A DNA stretch of 32,696 bases from positions 69,918 through 102,613 of the forward strand of contig CAIOTT010000056.1 of the NCBI GenBank assembly GCA_903861305.1. The letters are read 5' to 3'. Below, in pieces: positions 1 through 9,900 of this stretch (the stretch's first letter is position 1; each line of letters starts with the position of its first letter). The stretch is from Candidatus Omnitrophota bacterium (GTDB taxonomy: Bacteria; Omnitrophota; Gorgyraeia; Zapsychrales; Fredricksoniimonadaceae). The position numbers and the translations under genes were made by a program. The notes beneath the pieces were generated by a model. The model had not been told where the DNA came from and made no database searches. It saw only the letters and a program-made list of their open reading frames with translations.

Positions 1-74
1 ACGGAACGGCGTGAGGAGCGGCGCTTCAACGACAAAAGCCTGCGCCCGCCGGACGATAGCCCATGAAGGATCGC

Positions 75-1289
75 TCATGGACCCTCAGCGGGTTTGGCAC
101 GCTCATCAGCAACGAGCGGTATCTTGACAGTGAATGTCGCGCCTTCCCCTGGCTTGCTCTCAACCAGGATCGTGCCGTGATGTTTTTCAATGATGCTGTG
201 GACCAGAGAAAGCCCAAGCCCCGTCCCCTGCCCCACGGTCTTGGTCGTAAAGAATGGCTCGAAGATCTTCGGCAAATGCTCCGGCTGTATCCCCATCCCG
301 CTGTCTTTAACCTCGGCATGGACATACCCTCCATGGACCAAAGTCCTGATCCAGATGACGCCATCCCCCTTGATGGCCTGCTCCGCGTTGGCGATAATGT
401 TCACGAACACCTGCAGCATCTGCTGTTCCGAGAAAGACACCGGCGGGAGGCTCCCGTATTCTTTGACCAGCTTGATCCTGTACTTGAGGGTGTTCTTGAG
501 GATCTGAAGGGCCCGGTCGATGCAAACATTCAGGTCACCCGGGACCCTGTTCTCTACAGCCGGATGAGCGAATATCTTCAGGTCCTGGATGATCTTCTTG
601 ATCTTTTCTGCCCCCTGGATGGTTTCCTTGATAAGGACGGGGCGATCCTCGAGGGTCCTGAAAAAACCATTCCCGGTCGCGATGTCCGCCGCAGATACGG
701 TCTTCAGGAACTCTTCCAGGAGATGTTCATAACTCTGCAGCGTGTAAAGATTGGAAAGGATATACGCGGTGGGATTATTGATCTCATGGGCGATACCGGC
801 CACAAGCCGCCCCAGGGATGCCATCTTTTCCGACTGGATCATACGCTCCTGGAAGGCCAGGAGCTGTTCATATGCCGCCTTGAGCTCGGCCGTGGCTTTC
901 TTCACGGCGGTGCTGTCACGGATGATCCCGACAATGAATTGATTGCCGGCCTGGTCGGTATAAAGGGACTTCTTCGTCACGATCGTCAGCGTGACGCCTT
1001 TGGCGTCGGTGAAAAACTCCTCGTTGCTGTTCACCACGCCATTTTGAAAGACCTCTTCATCCTTCCCCCAGAAAACATCCGCCTCTTCCCTGGGAAAGAA
1101 CTCATAATCCGACTTGCCCAAAAGCTCTTCCCTGGAACGCCCGACAAAACTGCACATCGCGTCATTGAGCAGGACCCAGCGGTGCTCGCGGTCCTTGACG
1201 AAAATAGGGTCCGCGACAGCGTTAATGATCGCGAAAAGATATTCCCTGGCGTCCCTGGTTTGCTGTTCATGCTCCGCATTCCCCGCCAT
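75..1289 (-). CDS. PAS-domain sensor histidine kinase
   Basis: 404 aa; PAS-like N-terminus ([43 protein letters not shown]); H-box [25 protein letters not shown]-box [14 protein letters not shown]-boxes [26 protein letters not shown]. Confidence 0.95.
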   Translation of the reverse strand: MAGNAEHEQQTRDAREYLFAIINAVADPIFVKDREHRWVLLNDAMCSFVGRSREELLGKSDYEFFPREEADVFWGKDEEVFQNGVVNSNEEFFTDAKGVTLTIVTKKSLYTDQAGNQFIVGIIRDSTAVKKATAELKAAYEQLLAFQERMIQSEKMASLGRLVAGIAHEINNPTAYILSNLYTLQSYEHLLEEFLKTVSAADIATGNGFFRTLEDRPVLIKETIQGAEKIKKIIQDLKIFAHPAVENRVPGDLNVCIDRALQILKNTLKYRIKLVKEYGSLPPVSFSEQQMLQVFVNIIANAEQAIKGDGVIWIRTLVHGGYVHAEVKDSGMGIQPEHLPKIFEPFFTTKTVGQGTGLGLSLVHSIIEKHHGTILVESKPGEGATFTVKIPLVADERAKPAEGP

Positions 1290-1313
1290 GTGTCACGCCT
1301 CCTCACAACGAAC

Positions 1314-1889
1314 CTACAGTGCGGTCCGCGGGACGGGCCCGATGCACGCCTCGACCACGACGCACTTCTGCTTCCAGAAGGAAAAAGAAATTTCCTGTTT
1401 CTTGAAAAGGTTGTAATCGAACAATACGCCTTCAGGAACGACATTCTTGTACGCAAGAGGGACCGAAAGGATAAGCTCGGCATACCCCAGCGCCTTGAGC
1501 TCGTTCTTGACATTGCCGCCCAGGATCCCGGTGAACTCCCCCACGACGCTTAGGACGGTCAGCTCGTCTTCCGCCTCCCGCGCGGAGCGGCCGAGCGCCT
1601 TGACAAGTTTCTCCGCGATATCCTCTTTCACGTACATGACAAAAGTCCCGACGGGAAATTTCTCGTCGGAGTCCTTTTGCGTCAGGTAATAATTGATAAC
1701 GCCGATGTAGGCCTGGCCGTTGAACTTGTCCATGGGGAAAAGGCGCATATTCCCGTTGTACTCGATGATATCCTTCTCTTCAACGACGGGCTCGGCGGAG
1801 AAATCAACGTGGCACAACTGCCTGAAGGTATCTTCCACCACCCGGGTGGCCGCCGTCTCAATGACCTGTTTTTCAATAGGCCTGGCCAT
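1314..1889 (-). CDS. CheX-like chemotaxis phosphatase domain protein
   Basis: 191 aa; segment LSVVGEFTGILGGNVKNELKALGYAELILSVPLAYKNVVPEG resembles the CheX/CheC-type E..N core; lies between a GGDEF-EAL gene and a histidine kinase gene. Confidence 0.6.
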   Translation of the reverse strand: MARPIEKQVIETAATRVVEDTFRQLCHVDFSAEPVVEEKDIIEYNGNMRLFPMDKFNGQAYIGVINYYLTQKDSDEKFPVGTFVMYVKEDIAEKLVKALGRSAREAEDELTVLSVVGEFTGILGGNVKNELKALGYAELILSVPLAYKNVVPEGVLFDYNLFKKQEISFSFWKQKCVVVEACIGPVPRTAL

Positions 1890-1892
1890 GGA

Positions 1893-3827
1893 TCAGGCCG
1901 CCCTGCGCATACTGTCCAGGAAAGGAAAAACTTCATCTTCCGGCATGGGGCGGCTCAGGAAGAAACCCTGGTAGTAGTCGCAATTATTGCTGAACAGTGT
2001 CTGGCGCTGCAGGTCGCTCTCCACGCCTTCGGCCACGACGCTCAGGTTGAGCTTGTGGGCGAGTTCGATGATCGCGTGGATCATGGCATTCTCTTCACTC
2101 TCCTTGGCGATCTCCTTGATAAAAAGACGGTCGATCTTCAGGTTGGCGATAGGCAAACGCTGCAAATGGACCAGCGATGAATACCCGGTCCCGAAATCAT
2201 CCAGGGAGACCTGGACCCCCAAAGCCCGGATGTCATTGAGGATCTTGACGGCCGTCTCAAATGAATCGATCAAAAGGCTTTCGGTGATCTCGACCTCAAG
2301 GCAGCGTGAAGGCAGTCCGCTGACCTCAAGCGCGCGTTTGATGCTCTCGACGATGTCCCCGCGCCGCAGTTGGGCCACGGAAATGTTGACCGAAATGATC
2401 ATGTCGCCGTAACCGGCCTCCAGGATCTTTTTATTGAACCGGCACGCATGCTCAAGGACCCATTCTCCGATAGGAATGATGAGCCCTGTTTCTTCCGCGA
2501 TGGGAATGAACTCGTCAGGGAACACCAGCCCGCCCTCGACCTTGAACCAGCGCAGAAGCGCCTCAAAGCCGCGGACTTTGCCGTCTTTCATGCTGACAAT
2601 GGGCTGATAAAATATAAGGAACTCGTCCTTGTCGATGGCCTCGCGCAGGCCATGCTCGACCTGCATCCGGCTGACCGCCTGCCTGTTCATCACATGGTCA
2701 AAGAAGCAGAACTGGTTGCGCCCGGAGCCCTTTGCCGCGTACATGGCCGTATCCGCGTTCTTGAGGATATCTTCAAGCGTCTCTCCATCATGCGGGAATA
2801 CCGCGATGCCGATGCTCGCCGTGATGAACAGGCTGTTGCCCGATACCACGCGCGGGACATTAAGCTGTTCACGGATACGGTCCGCGGTGTAGCGGGCTTC
2901 CTCGCCATTCGCAAGGTCGGTCAGAAGGACAATGAACTCATCCCCGCCCAGGCGCGCCATGAGGTCCGTTTCGCGGATGCATCCCGCCAGTTTCAAGGCG
3001 GTATCCTTCAGAAGCTCATCACCCACCGAATGCCCCAGGGTGTCATTTACGCTCTTGAAATGGTCCAGATCCACGAAAAGTACAGCGCACTGCATCCCGG
3101 AGCGCCTGGCATGGGCGATCCCCAGGTTCGCTTTCTCAAGGAACAACGTGCGGTTCGGCAGCGCGGTGAGCGTGTCGTAATGCGCCATGGTGAGAAGTTT
3201 GTTCTCAAGGATCTTGCGTTCCGTGATGTCCCTGCCAATGCCCACAAGGCCGCTCACATTGCCCTCCTCATCCCTGAGAGGTATCTTGGATGTCAGCAGC
3301 CAACGCTTGCTGCCCGAAGAATTTTCGACATACTCTTCGCGGCTGATCACAGCGGCACCCTTGCTCAGCACATTATGGTCGTCCTTGATGTACTGTTCAG
3401 CAAGGTGCCGCGGGTAGATCTGCGCGTCGGTCTTGCCGATCACATCAGACTCGGAGGCCACTCCCATGAAATCAAGGTCCGCGCGGTTGGTGAGTATCTT
3501 CCTGCCCTCCGCATCCTTGACATAAACGCTGTCCGGAAGGTTGTTGACCAGGGTGCGCAAAAAACTGTACTGTTTGGATTCGTTGCGGGCAATGACCCTC
3601 ATCGCGTTGCGGATCAGCAAATAAAGGAGGACCACGGTCAAACCGATAAAACACACATCCTTGAAGGCGGGGAACCTGCGGATCAAGTCGCTATTGCCGA
3701 AGTTCTTCCATAAGAGAGCATCCGAAAATAATAACCAGAGCGTCGCGACCACCGCGTAGATCAGGCTGATGGCCAGCGAAAGGAGCACCGCCAGGGACTT
3801 AATGTTAATTTTCTTCATTACTATCAA
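1893..3827 (-). CDS. Membrane-anchored PAS-GGDEF-EAL protein (cyclic di-GMP turnover)
   Basis: Two hydrophobic N-terminal helices; PAS (LVNNLPDSVYVKDAEGRKILTNRADLDFMG); GGDEF as RLGGDEFIVLL; EAL as FEALLRW with DDFGTGYSSL and KIDRLFI. The ORF begins at TTG; the ATG at 3818 (MKKINIK) is the likelier start. Confidence 0.95.
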   Translation of the reverse strand: MIVMKKINIKSLAVLLSLAISLIYAVVATLWLLFSDALLWKNFGNSDLIRRFPAFKDVCFIGLTVVLLYLLIRNAMRVIARNESKQYSFLRTLVNNLPDSVYVKDAEGRKILTNRADLDFMGVASESDVIGKTDAQIYPRHLAEQYIKDDHNVLSKGAAVISREEYVENSSGSKRWLLTSKIPLRDEEGNVSGLVGIGRDITERKILENKLLTMAHYDTLTALPNRTLFLEKANLGIAHARRSGMQCAVLFVDLDHFKSVNDTLGHSVGDELLKDTALKLAGCIRETDLMARLGGDEFIVLLTDLANGEEARYTADRIREQLNVPRVVSGNSLFITASIGIAVFPHDGETLEDILKNADTAMYAAKGSGRNQFCFFDHVMNRQAVSRMQVEHGLREAIDKDEFLIFYQPIVSMKDGKVRGFEALLRWFKVEGGLVFPDEFIPIAEETGLIIPIGEWVLEHACRFNKKILEAGYGDMIISVNISVAQLRRGDIVESIKRALEVSGLPSRCLEVEITESLLIDSFETAVKILNDIRALGVQVSLDDFGTGYSSLVHLQRLPIANLKIDRLFIKEIAKESEENAMIHAIIELAHKLNLSVVAEGVESDLQRQTLFSNNCDYYQGFFLSRPMPEDEVFPFLDSMRRAA

Positions 3828-3895
3828 TTCTCTATAATGTTACGTATATTCTTCATGAAATAATAATTTAAATCATAATACGCCATTAACAATAA

Positions 3896-3933
3896 AGGCG
3901 CAAGGATTTCTGACGTCCTTTTCAGAGGCGCCT
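3896..3933 (-). terminator. Possible stem-loop at the 3' end of the 4037-codon gene
   Basis: Inverted repeat AGGCGC (3896-3901)/GCGCCT (3928-3933) with inner AAGGA (3902-3906)/TCCTT (3916-3920), overlapping the stop codon. The following minus-strand sequence is AT-rich but has no clean U-tract. Confidence 0.3.
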
Positions 3934-6900
3934 ACTTGCCCGCGCTCACCGGCAACAGCCCAAGGAATTCGGAAATGTCCTTCAGCGGTTCCATGCCGAT
4001 GATCACAGGCCTGATCCCGTCCGCGCCATCCAGCTTGTGCAAGGCGTCGGGAACGAACTGGAACACCGCACCCTGGCCGGCGTCGCGCGACTCAACCGCC
4101 TGCATGCCGGGGCCGAGGTCAATGCCTCCGGGAACAGCAGCATGGTCTAGATCCATGCCTGCAGAAGTCGCCACCTTCCCTGGATCTTTTATCTTTCCAT
4201 TACGAACAAGGGCCTCCCTTTTTTTGTTCCACAAAACCATTGCAACCTGAGCAAAGACTTCATCCGGGCTCTTCCCGGACTGTATGGCATATTGAACCAG
4301 TATTTTGCCATCAAGTTCCTTCAGTTCCCAGGCATCCTTTGCCATCAGCTCTTTAATAAGGCTTTGGACTTTTTCAAACACATTCGCTTCGATGACACGG
4401 GAAATATCATGGGTGTCAAAAATACCCTGTTGGCGCAAAATATCTATCTGCGGGAAGTCGCTGTCAGGGTCAATGTGAACCGCCTTCAGGCCGGCAGGGA
4501 CAGCCTGCGCTGAAAACTTTACAGGCGAAGGCCGGACGAGCGGCTCAACAACTTTCTTGCGACGATCAGTTTTCTTCTCTCTGGAGGCTGTGATCACAGC
4601 TTGCACTTTCTTATCCAGATACTGCTTTGCATTGTTAAAACGCTCCTTTTCAACAAGACCTGACCTGCGGGCATATTTCATCAGTACCTGGCTATCAGCG
4701 ACTGATAACTTGTACCCCTCAAGCTCCAATTGACGTACAAGAACCTGGGCCCTCTCAATTCGCCCGTTACCGAGCAAAAGATTGTAAAAATCAGCACTAT
4801 CAAAGATCTGCTGCCCCAGGAACCATTCAACATACCCGGGCATATTTTTCCTGAACGTATTTCCAAAGGATATGGCCAGCACAGCGGCTCGATGCGGCGT
4901 AAAGATCGCCTCGCCTGAGTTTTTTCTGTACATCAAAAAATCCAGCAGGGACATGGCCCGTTCATAGCGATCATCTTTTTTAGCGATGGCATTAGCCTCG
5001 CTCTCTTCCAGCATTTTCTCACCATCCCAGCGCATGCGCAACAATTGCCGGGAAAAAACATCTTTATCCCATGAGTCGGACACAAGAGTTTTCAAAAAGT
5101 CCATCACATCCGTCGAACGCCCAGCTTCCCCGGGCGCGATGGTCAGCTTTTGCCCGAGAGACAGGACGATATCCCTGTTGGTCAGCGTGACGGCCGTCAT
5201 CTTCGAGGCATTCCTTACCGTTGAACTAAAGAATTTCCGGTACTGCATCAATTGTTTATAAGTGTACGGGGACAGCTTCCGCTTTTTAGTCTTCAAACTA
5301 TCGATCAGGGCCATGACCTGTTCGATCGTTCCCAGCTGGACAAGATTAAAGAACTTCGTGGCGTCTATATCGTTCTGGCCCAGGAACCAGCTCACCTGGC
5401 CGGCGACCTTCCCCCTCCTGTACCTGCCCAGCAATCTCGCCAGCGTAGCGGCCCTGGGAATATCAAAAAGCGGCCGGCCTTCCTTGTTCTTGTAATTCAA
5501 AAGTTCCATGAAAAAAAGGACCCGGGCGTAACCATCTTTTTTCTTCGCAAGCCTGCCGGCGGCGGGCTCCTCCCAAACCTTGTCCCCATTGAAGCGCAGG
5601 CGCGACAATTGCACCCTGAAAGGTTCACCGCGTGACGTCTTTTCAAAGTTTTTTAGGTAAACCCGGACAAGATCATCTCCCGAATTCCCGTCGATGGTCA
5701 AGCCCTCCGGGACCGTGACAGTAGCAACAGAAGCCTCAGCGGCATCGGTGTTGAAGCGGTCAAGTGCCACAGGCCCGGGTGGATCTGTTATCAATCCGCG
5801 GCGAACAAGATCCTCTCTTTTGTTCTTCCACAATTCTGCATCGATCCGCACAACCATATCATCCAAACGCAGATCTGAGCGTGTGGCATACTCTGTCAAT
5901 ATTTTACCGTTAAGCTCAGTAAGCTTCCAGACGTACACCACCTCCTCTTTCTCTTCGTCTTTACCTTTATTTTTATCTCTATCTTCATCCTTGTTCTTCG
6001 TCAGCTTGTTCAAGAGCCACTGGACTTCTTCAAAAACATTCCCCGCGACGATACGGGAAATATCATGGCCGTCAAAAATACCCAGTTGGCGCAGCGCCAC
6101 CATCTGCGAACGATAAGATCTCTTCTTGCTCATATACGATTTCCCGGCCAACAGGACAGCGTCATCAAGGTCAAAAAGCGGCCGGCCCTGCTTGTCCTTA
6201 TATGTCAAAAGTTCTGCCAGAAAAACAACACGCGCGTATCGGCCCGGCGACATCAGGACCTTTTTAACCCCTCTCGCCTCAACCACCCTTTTCCCGCCGA
6301 ATTCCATGCGTGCCAATTGCCGCGCAAAGGCCTGCTCATCCCCGGAAGTTCCTGCGAGCTCTTTCAAGAAGTCCGCAGGAGCACCAATGTCCGGACTGAT
6401 GATGACCGGCGCTGCGCCTGCCACGATCGCCGGGAACGGGTACGCACCAACCGCCTTCTGAACGGATCTGACGACCAACGTCCTGGTCAGCTGATCTCCA
6501 GGGCGCTTGCCCCTGCCTTCAGCCGGGGTCATTTTTCCTGCGGACCGATCGACCCGGCGCGCACCGGGAGAAGCCTTCCGTTCTTCCAATTCCTTCTTGA
6601 TCGCATTGATATATATCCCTTTGCCCGCACCGCCATACGGCTTTCTGGCATACTTGATCAATACTTTGCCGTCAAAAGGCGGCCGCCATCCTTCCTTCCT
6701 CAACTTTTGAATATAACCTTTGATCTTTCCGAGTAACGATTCGACAAAAATATTAAAAATATCATCGGCATCAACAATACCCTGCTCCTTGAGCCAGGGC
6801 ACATTCGCTACAACACCCGCCCTGGTCTTCGTCCCCAAAAACGTGGCCAACGTCACCACCTGATAATAATCCAGGAGAGGCCCGCCCTGATCATCCTTGA

Positions 6901-9900
6901 ATGTTGAAAGTTCGACCAAGGAAAGGGCCCGCTCATAACGATCAGGTTTCTGCGCGATCTCTTTCGCTATATCGAGCCTCAACGGGATCCCCTGCAGGCT
7001 TATCCGCAGCAACTGCCCTGCAAATGCCCCCTCATCCTTGATCTTTTTCAGGCTCTGCCAAAAAGCCCGGACATCACCCACTTCACCATCTGCCTGCGGT
7101 TCAACTGAAACCCATTCAGGAAGCTCTGCGACAGGATCTTTTTGCGCCAAAAGCTCCTTCCTTACGCGCTGCAAACATTCCCGGTCCGTAAGCTTGCGGT
7201 CCGCGGCATATTTGATCAACACCTTGCCCTCGACATCAACCCATGGCTGGCCGCCATTCTTCAAAGCATCCACCAGCGATCTGATCCTTTTATACAGCCG
7301 CCCCCTGAAGATACGGTAGATATCATTGCCATCGAAGAGGCCCTGCGCGGCCAGCCAGCCTGTGCGGGCCGGCGCCCACCGCCTGAAATTGGCCCCGTAC
7401 CTTCTGGCCAATGTCAGGGCCTGGGAAAAACTAAAAAGCGGCCGGCCGGCTTTATCCCGATATGCCCAAAGTTCGATCAAAAATACGGCCCGCGCGTACC
7501 GGTCGTCTTCCCTGGAAATTTCCTCCGCGGCTTTTTGTTTCACGCCGGCCCCATGAAAACTGATCCGCTGCAACTGCCGTGCGAACTCATCTTTATCGTC
7601 GATCTTTTGAAGCTGCTTCATAAAACCCGGAACATCCACATCGCCGCTGCCGGCCTCCGGGGTGATGGAGACCCCTTCAGGAGCAAATTTGACCGGAACT
7701 TCTTTCTTTTCCAGTTCAGCCCTCAAGTTGTTTAGCCAGGCTCCGTCTTTGGGCACCCACATGACGGCATATTTCAACAATATCTTGCCATCGAGCACCG
7801 GCGCTTCCCGGCCGCTCTGCATCAATTGCTCGATCATGAACCGGATCTTGACCACCAACCTGTTCTTCAAAATGTAAGAGATATCGCTGCCGTCAAAAAT
7901 ATCCTGCTCCATCAGCCATTGCAGACGCGACCGGACCTGGCTTCTTCCCCGCGGGCCGGACGACCCGGCGATCGTCACGGCTTGTTCAGGATCGAACAGA
8001 GGCAGGCCCTGCACATTCACGTATGTCAAAAGTTCAACCACAAAAAGCGCCTGCGCGTACCGATCGCCGCTTCGGGCGATCTCTTTGGCCGCCACAGGAC
8101 CGATGGGCCTCCCCTGCGACATGAGGCGTGCCAACTGCCGGGTAAAGACCTCTTCGTCGTCGGTCTCTTTAAGATCTCTAAGAAAATCCGCAACAGCAAC
8201 CTCCTCATTCCCTGCGGCAGGCCCGACGGAGATCCACCGGGGAATACCCGTAACGAAAGCTTCTATCGCCTCAAGTTCGGTCCGGATCCTTTTTATCCGC
8301 TCGGCGTCTATCCGCCCCGGCATCATGGCATGCTTGATCAGCATTTTACTGTCGGGCCCTCGCACTTCCGGCACAGCCTGGCTTAACCCTGCCATAAGGA
8401 GCTCGATCTTCAGGAATATCGTGTTTTTGATAATATAATAAATGTCGTCGCTGTCGAAGATGCCCTGCTTCAGCAGCCAGTTTATACGCCATAACGCCTG
8501 TTCTCTCACATTCAAGCCGGGTGATCCGGCCAATGACATGATCTGATCAAGCGTAAAAAGTAGCTGGCCATTCTCATCCTGGTATGTCAACAGTGCGATC
8601 ACGAAAAGGACCCGCGCGTACCGGTCAGGTTCCCGGGTGATCTTTGCCCATGCATTATGGTCCAGGGCTTGCCCCCGGAATTTGATGCGCCGCAATTCCT
8701 TCAGCAGAACGCCCTCCTGAACTTCTTTCAGCCCTTTCAAATATTCTCCTACATCAACGGGCTTGCCATCATCGCCCGCATCAACAGCCAGCCCTTGCGG
8801 AAAACTTGTGGACATTTCGTTACTCTTGAGCTTTTCCTTGATCCACTCCCACGGGTCATTGCCAAAAGCCCCCTGGTTGCTCATGTACGCCATCAATCTG
8901 ATGCCGTCCACCCGAGAAAGCCGGTATCCTTCACGGGACAGGTCATCGATCAGCGCCCTGGCCCTTTCCAGCCAGCTCCTGGCCAGGAGCGTATAAAACT
9001 GCCGGTCATCAAGGACTGTCTGGCCCAGGAACCAGTTGACCTGTCCGGGCAGCTGCATCCTGTTGCTGCGCTCCAAAGAATTTGCCAGCACGCGCGCGCG
9101 TGAAAGATCGAACAGGGGCTCGCCTTCGTTGTTCCTGTAATTTAAAAGTTCCATCAATACAAGGACCCGTGCATACCGGTCTTTCTTGACGGCAAGCCTG
9201 CCTGCGGCCTGCGGATCCCAGACAACTTCCCCCTGGAACCTCATGCGCGGCAATTGTCCTTCAAAAAAGCTTTCTCTCCCGGCCTGTCCAAGTCTTTGCA
9301 GGAAGTCCCGCGCATCCTCCATGCCTCTGCCATTTTCCGGATCGATGGTCAACCCTGCGGGGATCGTTATGCCGACAACAGAAGCTTCGGCGGCATCGGC
9401 ATCCGCTCTTTCGGGGGTCAGGCGTCCAGAGGGATCTTTTATCTCGTTGCGGTGAACTAAGGCATCTTTCTTCCTCGCCCACAATGCCGCATCGATAGCC
9501 CGCGCCATCTCCGTCAGGAGCAACTCTGGCCTGACGGCATACGTGAGCAATACCTTGCTGTCAAGCTCCGCCAATTTCCAGACATATACTTTCTCCTTAT
9601 CCACCGTCAATTTGTTAACAAGCCATTGGACCTCTTCAAACACTCCTTCAGCGAGGATACGATAAATATCATGGCCGTCAAAAATACCCTGTTGCAGCAA
9701 GAGATTGATCTGCCAATGGTAATCCTTCTTCTTCGTCACGGACAATTTTCCGGCTAATACAACAGCGGCCTGAAGACCAAATAAGGGTTGACCCCCGTCA
9801 TTCTTACGCATCAAAAGTTCTACCAAAAAAAGTGTCCGCGCGAATCGGGCCGCCGGCTTGACCAGCGCCACAGCGTTCCGTTCATCCGCGACCCTTTTCC

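Noticed and set aside
63-1553. 496-aa plus-strand ORF
   Set aside because: Antisense to the histidine kinase and CheX-like genes, which have clear motifs; its translation shows no domain motif. Shadow ORF from codon bias.
2370-3713. 447-aa plus-strand ORF
   Set aside because: Fully antisense to the GGDEF-EAL gene; no recognisable motif.
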